Below are positions 1 through 9,231 of a stretch of 64,000 nucleotides of DNA, piece after piece. Source of the DNA: Lewinellaceae bacterium (GTDB taxonomy: Bacteria > Bacteroidota > Bacteroidia > Chitinophagales > Saprospiraceae). The stretch covers positions 421,924-485,923 of the forward strand of contig JACJYP010000004.1 of NCBI GenBank assembly GCA_020636045.1, in the 5' to 3' direction. A program made the position numbers and the translations under genes. Every line of letters begins with the position of its first letter. The first letter of the stretch is position 1. Below the pieces are notes generated by a model that worked only from the letters and a program-made list of their open reading frames with translations, was not told the origin of the DNA and did not search any database.

Positions 1-1615
1 TGGCCGGGAACGCCAGCGGGCGTCCGTTCATCAGGACGACCACGACCGGCTTGCCCGTTTTGATCAAGGCCATCACCAACGCTTCCTGCGCTGCCGGCAG
101 TCCGATCTCCCCGCGTGCACAGGCTTCGCCGCTCATCATAGCGGTTTCTCCCACCACTGCGACCACCACATCTGCCTTTTCCGCAAGCGCCAGGGCATTT
201 GCAAGGCCATCGGACTTTTCCGCCATAAAATCGGAACCCGCTTCTGTCGTGATCTCTGCAGGAGCCTTTGCGCGTAACCCTTCCAGCACACTCACACAAT
301 CGTTGGCATTGCCCGCGCCGTTCCAGTTGCCGATCAGTTCGCTTTTATTATCAGCGAGCGGACCGATCAGGGCGATCTTTTGTGTTTTCTTCAATGGCAA
401 AATGCCGCCTTCGTTTTTCAACAGGACGATGCTTTTCCGGGACACATCACGCGCTGCCGCACGGTGTTCGGCACTCAGCAAGCTGTTCTTTTCCCGAGTT
501 TCATCGCAATACTTGTACGGATCTTCAAACAGTCCGAGTTCGATCTTCAGGCGAAGCACCCGGCGAACGGCGTCGTTTATCAGGGGCATTGCAATTTTGC
601 CATCCTTATATGACTGTAACATAAATCGCTGGTAAACAGCCCCTTGCATATCCATGTCCACGCCTGCGTTCATGGCCAGTTCTCCGGCGGCTTTTTCATC
701 GGCCACAACTCCGTGGTTCACCATCTCATTGATGGAAGTGTAGTCCGTGACCACAAAGCCTTTAAACCCCCATTCTTTCCGCAGAATATCGGTGAGCAGG
801 TACTTGTTTCCGGTAGCCGGTACGCCGTCGTAGTCGTTGAACGAAGTCATCACGGTCGCTGCGCCTGCGCGGATAGCAGCTTCGTAGGGCGGCAGATAAT
901 ATTCGCGGAAGTAACGTTCGCTCATATCCACGCTGTTGTAATCGCGGCCTGCTATCGGCGCCCCGTATGCGGCAAAGTGTTTAACGCAGGCAAGCATGGC
1001 GTCGGTATCGCCCAGTTTTTTCCCCTGAAAACCGCGGGTGCGCGCCTCGGCGATCCGGCATCCGAGGTAGGTATCCTCTCCAGCGCCTTCCATGACCCTG
1101 CCCCAGCGCGGGTCGCGGCAGACGTCCACCATCGGAGCAAAAGTCCAGTTCAACCCGGCCGCCGTAGCCTCGGTCGCGGCAACACGGGCCGACCGCTCGA
1201 TCGCTTCCAGGTCCCAACTGGCCGATTCACCGAGTGGGATCGGGAATATGGTCTTGTAGCCGTGGATCACATCGAACCCAAAGAGCAGCGGTATCTTTAG
1301 CCGGGTCTCTTCCACGGCGATGCGCTGCAATTCACGCACGAACGATACCGTATGGCTGTTGAACAGGTTACCGCAGGCGCCGGATCGGATGTCATTTTTG
1401 TATCCTTCCCTGATCGTGGGGCCCGTCGATCCCCAGTCCGTTGTGTAAAGGGTTAACTGTCCGATCTTCTCCTCCAGGCTCATTTTGTCGAGCAATGCCG
1501 TGACGCGGTCTTCAACGGCAGCCGAGGGGCGGTACATTTGTGCGCACAAGCGGCCCCAAAAAGGGCCTGCTACAAGCAGCCATGTTATTAGTGATCGAAA
1601 AATGGTATTTGACAT
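1..1615 (-). CDS. bglX: GH3 beta-glucosidase, 3' part missing at window edge
   Basis: About 538 residues are visible, translated by hand from the minus strand; the C-terminal part lies outside the window. The start is ATG at 1615, followed by a signal peptide ending near LCAQ, so the enzyme is exported. The GH3 N-terminal barrel is clear: MSLEEKIGQL near residue 45, then KHFAAYGAP, and GFVVTDY, where Asp291 is the expected nucleophile of the family. The second domain begins near residue 390 (KSIVLLKNEGGILPL) and runs to VVVVLMNGRPLAFP at the edge. GH3 enzymes release glucose from beta-gluco-oligosaccharides. It is the last visible gene of the locus, 27 bp after the GH144-esterase gene. In Bacteroidota a GH3 beside GH144 typically acts on sophoro-oligosaccharides, so that substrate is inferred here. 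Confidence 0.93.
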   Translation of the reverse strand, partial: MSNTIFRSLITWLLVAGPFWGRLCAQMYRPSAAVEDRVTALLDKMSLEEKIGQLTLYTTDWGSTGPTIREGYKNDIRSGACGNLFNSHTVSFVRELQRIAVEETRLKIPLLFGFDVIHGYKTIFPIPLGESASWDLEAIERSARVAATEATAAGLNWTFAPMVDVCRDPRWGRVMEGAGEDTYLGCRIAEARTRGFQGKKLGDTDAMLACVKHFAAYGAPIAGRDYNSVDMSERYFREYYLPPYEAAIRAGAATVMTSFNDYDGVPATGNKYLLTDILRKEWGFKGFVVTDYTSINEMVNHGVVADEKAAGELAMNAGVDMDMQGAVYQRFMLQSYKDGKIAMPLINDAVRRVLRLKIELGLFEDPYKYCDETREKNSLLSAEHRAAARDVSRKSIVLLKNEGGILPLKKTQKIALIGPLADNKSELIGNWNGAGNANDCVSVLEGLRAKAPAEITTEAGSDFMAEKSDGLANALALAEKADVVVAVVGETAMMSGEACARGEIGLPAAQEALVMALIKTGKPVVVVLMNGRPLAFPA

Positions 1616-1642
1616 AGATCAGGTCTTTTAATACGGCTGAAA

Positions 1643-3826
1643 TTATTGCCCTTTTCGCTGGGCGAACAGCCATTCCAGTACTTCGGGATTGTAATATGTG
1701 ACATCCCAGACATTATGACCAAGTGTCGAGTATTCTGTGTACTTCACCCGTTCATTTCCCGCTTTTTTCAGCGCGTCCACACTCCGGCGCGAAAACTGCG
1801 GATACACCGCATCATCGAGCCTGCCGTGAAAAACCCAGATCGGGATATTTTTCATGCGATCTGCTACATCGGGGTCTCCGCCACCGCAAAGCGGCATGCC
1901 TGCGGCAAACAGTTCCGGTCGCCGGGCCAGCAGGTCGAAGGTACCGAAACCTCCCATGCTCAGCCCAGTGATATATATGCGGTTGCGGTCTATTTGCGGG
2001 TGTTCCTCCAGTATTTTTTCCAGCAACTCAAGCGTCATGCGCCCGGGTACCGTCGGGTCGGGAGAGTAAAGCGCACTCCAGTCCTTGCTGCTTCCTCCCC
2101 ATCGCAATCCTTCAGGGCATTGCGGTACCAGGAGATAACAGGGATGCTCTTCCAGCATTTTCCGCTCGCAAAAGCCATAAACGCCGTTTCTCATTTGACT
2201 GCTGTTGTCATCGCCGCGCTCGCCCGAACCATGCAGGAACAGCACCAGCGGGTATTTTTCGGATGTTTTGGCCTTCCAGGGCTCCATCAATTGATAGGGA
2301 AGTTTATTCCCGGCTTTGTCTTTATATACCGCCCGGCTGAAAAAACTGCTGCGGTCGAGCGGCACATCGGGGTTCGGCATGGCTTTCTCGCCGTCTGCCC
2401 AATCGATCCCTGCTGTTATTTTGGAGTCGACCCGATCGAGCCACCCTCCTGTAAACCCCGCGCGCTGCAGGCCGCGCACGATGTATGGATTCTTTTTCAT
2501 GAGGCTCCATAAAAAGCCGCTTCGGTAATTCTCGATCATCAGGACGATCGGCCCCTGATCGATACCCAGGTAGTCCTTGTCCACCCAAAAGTCACGGCCG
2601 GGCTGCGCGCTTTCCGATTGATCGGTCCAGGTAAAACTTTCGTTGTAAGCGTCGAAAAACCCATAGGGCCCGACCGGCCAGCGTTCCCACATGGCCTGTG
2701 TGGCAGGGAGGCAGTATTCCGGAGCAAAAGGCATGGATGCCACGGCAGCTGTAGGAGCAATGGTGCCGTCGTCGGTGTGATAATCGGCAGCCACGCCGCG
2801 CGCTGAATATCCCTGAAACACCTGTTCGCGCCCTTCGTACATTTTGTTCGCGTAGCCGGGGCCGTCACAGGCTGTCAGCCCCCATATCTGTTCGCCATAT
2901 CCTTTGAATTTCAGGGGATTATCGATACAATACCGGCGATTGGCCAGCGCCGCTCTGCGGCTGTTCTCAAAGTAATCGATGCCCATTTTCTGCATGTACG
3001 GATCGCGGATGTCGCGAAAGTCGATCCATACATGGCTGTACTGGTGGCCGAACAGGGGGCCGAAATTCACCATATCCTGCCCTTTAAAATCGGCGCGGTA
3101 GTACGTTGCGCACCATGCATCCCAGGTTTTGGCAGGCACAGGATGTGTCGGAGAGCCCAGGGCCATGATGTTCAGGATCATGGCTTCGTTATAGCCGTGC
3201 CATTCTGCCGGCAAAAAGCCGCGATCGGGGAACCAGCCCATGCTCAGCCGGTCGTGCTCGTTGAGGTACCAGTCGAATTCGACGCGGCGGAACAAAAAAT
3301 CGGACAAGTCCCGGATAGCCTTTTCGGTAGCATTGTCCCGGTCGAAATAAGTCATACAGGAAAGTACCCCCGCCATCAGCAGGCCCGTATCGATACTGGA
3401 CAATTCTACATTTTTGAACCGCAGGGCATCCTGTGTATTGAGAAAATGGTAATACCAGCCGCGGTAGCCCGCAACACCCGTCATCTGTGGCCCCTGGGGC
3501 AATGCTTTCAGTACTTCAAGTGTTTTCAGCACGCGTTGTGCGGCCTGCTCCCGGCTGACCCAGCCCCGTTCAACGCCTACCAGATAGGCAGAAAGACCAA
3601 AACCTGTGGCCGCGATGCTTGAAAAATGATCGGTCGGGTATCGGTCGGGTATCTGGAAATTTTCCGAATGCGCCAGTTCCCAGAAATAAAGGAAATGTCT
3701 TTTTTGTACTTCGTCGAGGCTGAATGCTGGCTTGTCCGCCCCTCCGGCCAGTGCATGTGGTTGCTGGGCGCGAAAAGCGCCGGGTATTAATATCAGACTG
3801 AAGATCAGCCATTTGCGAAAAAGCAT
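1643..3826 (-). CDS. GH144-type glycoside hydrolase fused to a C-terminal alpha/beta-hydrolase esterase
   Basis: 727 residues. A signal peptide (about 1-20, ending AFRAQQ) precedes a Glycoamylase-like (PF10091/GH144) alpha/alpha-barrel at about residues 35-465, recognisable from YFWELAHSENFQIPDRY, TGLLMAGVL, GLTACDGPG and DQGPIVLMIENYRSGF. From about 495 to the end is a separate esterase of the predicted-peptidase/dienelactone hydrolase type: LFLHGSGERGDD (oxyanion region), GLSMGG with Ser623, HGRLDDAVYP with Asp671 and GHNVW with His704, a complete catalytic triad. GH144 members are endo-beta-1,2-glucanases. The esterase may remove acyl or other ester substituents from the same glycan, which is inference. 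No T9SS tail is present, so the protein is probably periplasmic. A terminator-like hairpin separates it from the gene upstream, so it may have its own promoter. Confidence 0.88.
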   Translation of the reverse strand: MLFRKWLIFSLILIPGAFRAQQPHALAGGADKPAFSLDEVQKRHFLYFWELAHSENFQIPDRYPTDHFSSIAATGFGLSAYLVGVERGWVSREQAAQRVLKTLEVLKALPQGPQMTGVAGYRGWYYHFLNTQDALRFKNVELSSIDTGLLMAGVLSCMTYFDRDNATEKAIRDLSDFLFRRVEFDWYLNEHDRLSMGWFPDRGFLPAEWHGYNEAMILNIMALGSPTHPVPAKTWDAWCATYYRADFKGQDMVNFGPLFGHQYSHVWIDFRDIRDPYMQKMGIDYFENSRRAALANRRYCIDNPLKFKGYGEQIWGLTACDGPGYANKMYEGREQVFQGYSARGVAADYHTDDGTIAPTAAVASMPFAPEYCLPATQAMWERWPVGPYGFFDAYNESFTWTDQSESAQPGRDFWVDKDYLGIDQGPIVLMIENYRSGFLWSLMKKNPYIVRGLQRAGFTGGWLDRVDSKITAGIDWADGEKAMPNPDVPLDRSSFFSRAVYKDKAGNKLPYQLMEPWKAKTSEKYPLVLFLHGSGERGDDNSSQMRNGVYGFCERKMLEEHPCYLLVPQCPEGLRWGGSSKDWSALYSPDPTVPGRMTLELLEKILEEHPQIDRNRIYITGLSMGGFGTFDLLARRPELFAAGMPLCGGGDPDVADRMKNIPIWVFHGRLDDAVYPQFSRRSVDALKKAGNERVKYTEYSTLGHNVWDVTYYNPEVLEWLFAQRKGQ

Positions 3827-3891
3827 ATCGCGTGTATTTGGATTTGAAGGAATCCTTATTCGGATAAAGCGCGCCGAATGCCGGGCGATCG

Positions 3892-3938
3892 AAAAAAAGC
3901 GGGGCGATCTGCGATAGATCTACCCAAACCTGCCCCGC
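3892..3938 (-). terminator. Rho-independent terminator (minus strand)
   Basis: Read on the minus strand, GCGGGGC (3932-3938) pairs with GCCCCGC (3899-3905) and is followed by seven T (3892-3898). An inner GATCT/AGATC stem strengthens the fold. It lies after the six-repeat protein gene, within the otherwise gene-free 3827-4124 stretch, and would end or attenuate transcription before the GH144-esterase gene. Confidence 0.75.
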
Positions 3939-4009
3939 CTCATATTTCAATCAAAAACTAACCCATTCACTCAGAGGTGTAAAAGCCGGCAGAGCACAGG
4001 CAGGAGGAT

Positions 4010-4073
4010 GGGGTTTGGATATAATATCACCGAAAGGCAATCACTGCATTTCAATAACAAGTATCCAAACCCC
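4010..4073. repeat. 12-bp inverted repeat with 40-nt loop
   Basis: GGGGTTTGGATA at 4010-4021 is an exact reverse complement of 4062-4073. It sits between the stop of the six-repeat gene (4125) and the terminator at 3892-3938. It has no T tract, so it may be an mRNA 3' stabilising hairpin. Nothing else was seen in 3827-4124. Confidence 0.6.
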
Positions 4074-4124
4074 GGAAAACTTACCCTCAAACCTCTTCTT
4101 TACCTACCGACCTCCACTTTTCAA

Positions 4125-7100
4125 TTACTGCTTGATGAATTTGGCATTTCCAACCAGAACGCCTTGTTCGTTGTAGCCGGTAATCGTATAGATGCCCGCC
4201 GGCAACTGGCTAATATTCACATCCGTGCGGGTATCGTTCGAAGTATTGGCCATCGAAAGGCGCTGGCCGTAGGCATTGAATACCGCGATACGCGATACGC
4301 CTTCGAAGTTCTCTACCCACAGGTTATCGGTCGCCGGGTTGGGCGATACGCGCATGCTGGCAACTGTCGGCGGCGTAAATGTTCCGATGATGCCGCAGGC
4401 ACCCTCTCCGATCACGATATCGTCGAAATAGGTAACGACATCCGTACCTCCACCCGTGGAGCCGAGATCTACCAGCACCGTCAGACGCGAATATTTCGCA
4501 TCGTCGGCAACGGCAGAAAAGTCGAATGTCAGTTCTTCCCATTCATTCATTTTTGTATTCGGCACGGTGATCTCGACTGGTGGGAACGGGTTACCGAACT
4601 CTTCCACTTTCATCGTAAAGGTTCCGATGTGGTCCATCAGCACCTTGGTCTTGATCTGCTTCGTGCCTTTGAAATCGACGTTGGCGTCGAGTTGTGCGAA
4701 AGCGCCCGAGAAAATAGGCGCGCTGCCAGATTGTACGTACTTGATCGCTTTTGAACTGGTATTGATACCTGCAGGCATCGGATTGTCCGCGACCTCAAGC
4801 GTTTGCCCGTCATATGGGTTGTTGTTGAAGTAGGCAAAATTGTTGAGCGTCGAGTTTGCCGATTCCTGATCGGCTACACAGCCATTGTAACCGGCCCTGC
4901 GCCAGCGGATATTGTCCACCAGATAAGTACCGCCGCCGGTGGGGCTCAGCACGTTGAAAAAGATCACCAGTTGCGTGGCTGCGGTGCCTTCCGCGCCGCT
5001 AAAGTCAATGCTGAAGGTATGCCATTTGTTCTTTTCCGGCAGGGTGTCGAACACCTCTACGTTATCGCCACTCTGTAGTTTGAAAAGGAACGGCACATTA
5101 TCGAACGGCGAATACACCTGCACTTCAAGCTGATTGGCCAGGCTCAGATCGGGTGGAGCAGGCAATTGGAAACCGATGCCCGCGAATTCCGTTCCGGCGC
5201 CTGCCGGATCGGCATATTCCCCTACTTTCAGCGAGCCGTTCTCTGTAGTGATCTGTGAATTATTCACCACTTTCAGGTCGCTGGCGCCGTAGAAAATGTT
5301 GTCATAGTTGCGCTGGCACTCGAAGTCGTCGATGATCTGCGTGTTGGGCACTACATCCACACAGGGATCGACGGTCGTGAGAGTCTGCGTCAGGTTATCG
5401 ATGCACCACGACTCATTCTGAGCGGTCGTGCCCGGATCGAAGATCAAACGAACTTCACCAAAATCGGTGATCGCGGAAAATGGAGAAAAGTCGAAACTAA
5501 GGGTTTCCCATTGTCCTGACGTCGTGATCTTGGCTTCCACTTCTTTGTTGCCTTCCGTCGGCGAGCTGAGTTGCATACGCACAACCGCGCCGTCTGATCC
5601 GGCCGGACTCAGCACATCCACATTGAACTGCGAATACACCGACAAGTCGAAATTGTTGAGCGAAATGCCCTGCAAAGTCGAGAAGGGGGAAGCGCCTTTG
5701 GAGTAACATCCTACCTCCGTCGAATTGTTGACCGAGTTTGGTGACGAGTTGGCAGTTGGCCCGGAGAAGGTGCCGTGCAACACATCGTCCTGGTTGAGTG
5801 CCTGCCAGCCGAGGTGTACCCCTCCCTGGAAATCTTCCAGCACAATACCCTTGCGGGCTGCCAGTTTGATATCGTCGATGTAATATATGTCGCCTGGTTC
5901 ACCATTTACGCCGGCATTAAAGAACATAACGAGTCTGGTGTGGCCCTTGCCGACCTGGTCGCTGAAATCGACGCTGTATTCTACCCATTTGTTGAGTTCG
6001 GTGACTTGCACGGGAACCTCCTTCGGGCTGGAGCCGCCTTCGATCTTTAACAGCAGGGTGCCGGCCTTGGGCGCCCATAATTTCAGTCCGAACTGATTCC
6101 GCTCGCTCAGGTCGATCGGATTTGCGTATGAGATCACCAGGGGGTAGTATTCCGTACCGGCGCCGGCGCGGTCTCTGACGCGGCCAACCTTCGGAGAGGT
6201 GTTGAGTGCATCCGGCCCGGGGTTTTTGATCACATCAAGACTGTCCCAGCCGAGGCCGTATATGGCATTGCGCATGCAATCGAAATCGTCGATGATTTCC
6301 GGGTCGGCTTCAACGCCTTCGCAGGGGCCCTGCGGGGAAACGACGATGTCATCAATGTAGAACGTGTCCATACTTCCGGAAACACCCGGAGAGAAAACGA
6401 CCAGTATTTTATCGAGTTCCGTAAAGTCTTTGGCAGAAGAGAAGTCGAAGTTGTATTCCTGCCAGGCATTCGTGACGGCAACGTTCTTCGTAAATTCCTT
6501 GTTCTGTCCGCCGCCTTCCAGTTTGAACAGCAACTGGGTCGCTTTGGGGGCGTACAACTTGATACTGAACTGGTTGTACGTCGAAAGGTCAAGCGGAGCC
6601 GAAGCGGTGCCAAAAGCAAAACTGTAGTCGGAGTTCGGGTCATTGGTGAAAGAGCCCACCATCGCCGAGCCGTTGATCTGGTTGGGGTCGGGGTTGGTAA
6701 CTACGCCGTTGTAGGTACCGTTCAGATCGGTCCAGGTAATACCGGAGGGCGTTTCAAAATCTTCGATCACATTTTCATTTTTCTCGGCGACGAGGTCGTC
6801 GAAGTAGTAGGTATTCGCACTCGGGTCATTACCCGGATCGAAGAAAATGATGATCTTGGTCAGTTGGTCCATGTTTTCGCCTTTGCTCAGGTCGAAACTC
6901 AGTTCTACCCACTGGTTGGCAGCTGTAATCATGGCCTGTTTTTCAACTGCCTGACCGGTTCCTTCCAGTTTGAGCAAAACGGGGGTTGCCTCAGCACACC
7001 AGACTTTCAGTTTGAAACGGCTGAATTCGGAAAGGTCGAGCGGCTGGGCGAGGTCGGGAACCCAGAACAGCGAGTATCCGAAACCCATGCCTTTGGTATA

Positions 7101-7289
7101 GGAACCGACGAATCCGCTGCCATTCACGGCATCGGGCGCCGGGTTGGCCAGCACACCGTTGTAGGTGCCGTCGGCTGCCGTCCAGTTCAGATCGGACGTG
7201 CCACCCTCAAAATCTTCATAAACGATTTGAGCATGTGCGCCGAAATATCCCAGAAAAGCAAATAGCGTCAACAGAAATGCATTTTTCAT
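4125..7289 (-). CDS. Six-repeat carbohydrate-binding-like surface protein with T9SS tail
   Basis: The open frame extends to a GTG at 7367, but ATG at 7289 is preferred because it begins directly with a signal peptide (MKNAFLLTLFAF...GAHAQ). The mature protein consists of six repeats of about 150-170 residues. Each opens with a [I/V][I/V]xDF motif (IVYEDFEGG, VIEDFE, IIDDFD, IVLEDF, IIDDFE, TLNNFAY) and continues with a GSxxVGxY-like segment, LDLSxxxxFxxK and PxxxLLKLEG. The pattern resembles galactose-binding/jelly-roll carbohydrate-binding modules. The last 80 or so residues (VSPNPATDNLWV...LPAGIYTI...KFIKQ) are a T9SS type A sorting domain. The protein lies between two GH144 genes, so binding of the same glucan at the cell surface is likely but inferred. 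No catalytic domain is visible. Confidence 0.85.
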   Translation of the reverse strand: MKNAFLLTLFAFLGYFGAHAQIVYEDFEGGTSDLNWTAADGTYNGVLANPAPDAVNGSGFVGSYTKGMGFGYSLFWVPDLAQPLDLSEFSRFKLKVWCAEATPVLLKLEGTGQAVEKQAMITAANQWVELSFDLSKGENMDQLTKIIIFFDPGNDPSANTYYFDDLVAEKNENVIEDFETPSGITWTDLNGTYNGVVTNPDPNQINGSAMVGSFTNDPNSDYSFAFGTASAPLDLSTYNQFSIKLYAPKATQLLFKLEGGGQNKEFTKNVAVTNAWQEYNFDFSSAKDFTELDKILVVFSPGVSGSMDTFYIDDIVVSPQGPCEGVEADPEIIDDFDCMRNAIYGLGWDSLDVIKNPGPDALNTSPKVGRVRDRAGAGTEYYPLVISYANPIDLSERNQFGLKLWAPKAGTLLLKIEGGSSPKEVPVQVTELNKWVEYSVDFSDQVGKGHTRLVMFFNAGVNGEPGDIYYIDDIKLAARKGIVLEDFQGGVHLGWQALNQDDVLHGTFSGPTANSSPNSVNNSTEVGCYSKGASPFSTLQGISLNNFDLSVYSQFNVDVLSPAGSDGAVVRMQLSSPTEGNKEVEAKITTSGQWETLSFDFSPFSAITDFGEVRLIFDPGTTAQNESWCIDNLTQTLTTVDPCVDVVPNTQIIDDFECQRNYDNIFYGASDLKVVNNSQITTENGSLKVGEYADPAGAGTEFAGIGFQLPAPPDLSLANQLEVQVYSPFDNVPFLFKLQSGDNVEVFDTLPEKNKWHTFSIDFSGAEGTAATQLVIFFNVLSPTGGGTYLVDNIRWRRAGYNGCVADQESANSTLNNFAYFNNNPYDGQTLEVADNPMPAGINTSSKAIKYVQSGSAPIFSGAFAQLDANVDFKGTKQIKTKVLMDHIGTFTMKVEEFGNPFPPVEITVPNTKMNEWEELTFDFSAVADDAKYSRLTVLVDLGSTGGGTDVVTYFDDIVIGEGACGIIGTFTPPTVASMRVSPNPATDNLWVENFEGVSRIAVFNAYGQRLSMANTSNDTRTDVNISQLPAGIYTITGYNEQGVLVGNAKFIKQ

Positions 7290-7359
7290 AAGCGCTTCTT
7301 TTAGATTGGTTATGTGTGAGAAAGTAAGTTTATCGTAAGCGGCGTTTCGGGATTTTTTA

Positions 7360-9231
7360 TCAGTCACCTGTCACGACCGACAGTTTTTTTTGTATTTGAA
7401 ATTGACCGTCACCGACCCGTAGCAAATACGTTCCTGCGGGCAATGCAGGTATCGGAACCTGTTCCTGAAAAACGCCCGTTTGTACCTGCCGGTCACGGAA
7501 ATATGTGTGCAGCACCTTCCCCTGCATGTCGGCCAACATAGCCGATAAGTGCTTCGTTGTGAGCACATTCCACTCGATAGTCGCCACTCCCCCACTCTTT
7601 ACCGGGTTTGGGAATACCGACACATCGAAGCCGGTCGACTCAAGCGTATGCTCGTCGGTGCCCGTCAGGTCCTCCTGAAATCCAATGGCATCGAGCGCGG
7701 GTTGTATCTCCGGATTTTCCATAAATGTCTCCCACAACAACCCCGTTCGATAGTTTTCGATCATGGCCACGATGGGTCCCTGATCGATGGCGAGGTAAGA
7801 AGATGCGTACCAGTTCTGGTTGAGGTTAAATGCGTCGTAAAACCCGTAGGGTCCCCACAGGTTTTCACCGAGGTTACGGTAGAAATGTTTAAGGGCTTTT
7901 ACGCTTTCATCCGGCGTATACGGCATGGAAGCCAGCGCAGCGGTGGGGCTGATCGTACCGTTATCATTCAAGGGGAAAGGATCGTGAACGGCGTAGCCGC
8001 CGGGATCGTCGCTGGCAGTAAGCCCCCAGCAGTTTTCCGAATACCCCTGATGCCCTTTCGGATTGATCACACAATAGGTCTGATGGATCAGGGCATGGTT
8101 GCGGTTGCGCACGAAATAGTTGCAGTATTGGTCTTTTTTATTGCGCGGGTCGAAACCCAGATAGGAATAATGAGCAAAAAAGAGCGGTCCCCCAGCATAG
8201 GGTCCCGTATAGACCTTGTAGCCGTAATAAGTGTTCAGATTTTGATAACTGCCACCTGTCCAGCCACTTGTGTACAGAGAGGCCGGCACCCCGTGTGTGG
8301 GAGAAGCGATGGCCAGCAGGTAAATGATCTGCGCTTCGTTGAAGCCTCGTATAGCGAGGTTGATCTGCCACTGATGCTCGGGCGACCAGTGCCAGTACAG
8401 CACATTGCTGCCGTTTTTGCGGTACCAGTCCCACTCCACATCTTCCCAAAGCCCGGTAATGGCGTTGCGCAGAGCTGATTCCAGCGGCGTGTCTTCGTCA
8501 AAATACCGGCGGGCGGTCAGCAGTCCCTGCATCAAAAAGGCCGTTTCCACGAGGTCGCCCCCGTTGTCGTACTGACTGAAGGGAAAAACCTTGCCGCTGG
8601 AGCCGTACATCCAGTGGGGAAATACGCCGTGAAAACGATCCGCGATCTGCAGGAAGGTAACGATCTTGATCATCCGGTTCACCGCTTCTTCGCGTGTCAC
8701 CCAGCCCCGCTCGGCGCCGACGATGATCGACAAAATGCCGAAACCCGAGCCGCCCATCGTCACCACCTGAGGGTTACCATTGTTGCGTTCGCGCGCCAGC
8801 CCGCTGGTCGGGTGTGCGTAATCCCAGAAATATCGAAAGGTGTAGCGTTGCACCATTTCCAGTAACTCCTCGTCGCTCATCACGTGTGTTTCTGCTAGCA
8901 CTACCGGAGAAAAGTTGCTGGTCATGCCCCCTGGCGCAGTCGCCCGGACCTTGTACTGCCGGTTCAGGTTATCGCCTTCATCGCCGGTCCAATCGATCAG
9001 GGATGTGACGGAAGGCGATACACTTTTGAGCGGCAGAAAATCAGTCCCCCCGTTTTCAGAGCGATACACTTCATAACCGGTAACGCCGGGGGTCGGGCTT
9101 GCGGTCCAGCGGAGCTCGATGTGGCTGTCGTAGCCATCTGCTATCAAGTCGGAGGGTGCCGCCGGCGCCTGGGCCGACGTACAACCGGGGGCAATCATCA
9201 GAAGTGGGAGTAAGTAACGGATTATCGTCAT
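7360..9231 (-). CDS. FN3-GH144 glycoside hydrolase with T9SS sorting domain
   Basis: 623 residues. The N-terminus is a signal peptide ending near APGCTSAQA; the Cys could be a weak lipobox. A fibronectin type III domain covers about 27-107 (SDLIADGYDSHIELRWTASP, GYEVYRSE). A Glycoamylase-like/GH144 domain covers about 120-520, with YFWDYAHPTSGLARER, GLTASDDPGG, WGPYGFYDAFN and DQGPIVAMIENYRTGL matching the paralogue at 1643. The C-terminal 80 residues (VFPNPVKSGG...LPAGTYLLRVG) are a T9SS sorting domain. GH144 enzymes cut beta-1,2-glucan internally. This one is predicted to act outside the outer membrane, while the tailless paralogue acts inside, which gives a plausible outside-to-inside relay ending in the GH3. 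It is the first gene of the locus. Confidence 0.88.
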   Translation of the reverse strand: MTIIRYLLPLLMIAPGCTSAQAPAAPSDLIADGYDSHIELRWTASPTPGVTGYEVYRSENGGTDFLPLKSVSPSVTSLIDWTGDEGDNLNRQYKVRATAPGGMTSNFSPVVLAETHVMSDEELLEMVQRYTFRYFWDYAHPTSGLARERNNGNPQVVTMGGSGFGILSIIVGAERGWVTREEAVNRMIKIVTFLQIADRFHGVFPHWMYGSSGKVFPFSQYDNGGDLVETAFLMQGLLTARRYFDEDTPLESALRNAITGLWEDVEWDWYRKNGSNVLYWHWSPEHQWQINLAIRGFNEAQIIYLLAIASPTHGVPASLYTSGWTGGSYQNLNTYYGYKVYTGPYAGGPLFFAHYSYLGFDPRNKKDQYCNYFVRNRNHALIHQTYCVINPKGHQGYSENCWGLTASDDPGGYAVHDPFPLNDNGTISPTAALASMPYTPDESVKALKHFYRNLGENLWGPYGFYDAFNLNQNWYASSYLAIDQGPIVAMIENYRTGLLWETFMENPEIQPALDAIGFQEDLTGTDEHTLESTGFDVSVFPNPVKSGGVATIEWNVLTTKHLSAMLADMQGKVLHTYFRDRQVQTGVFQEQVPIPALPAGTYLLRVGDGQFQIQKKLSVVTGD

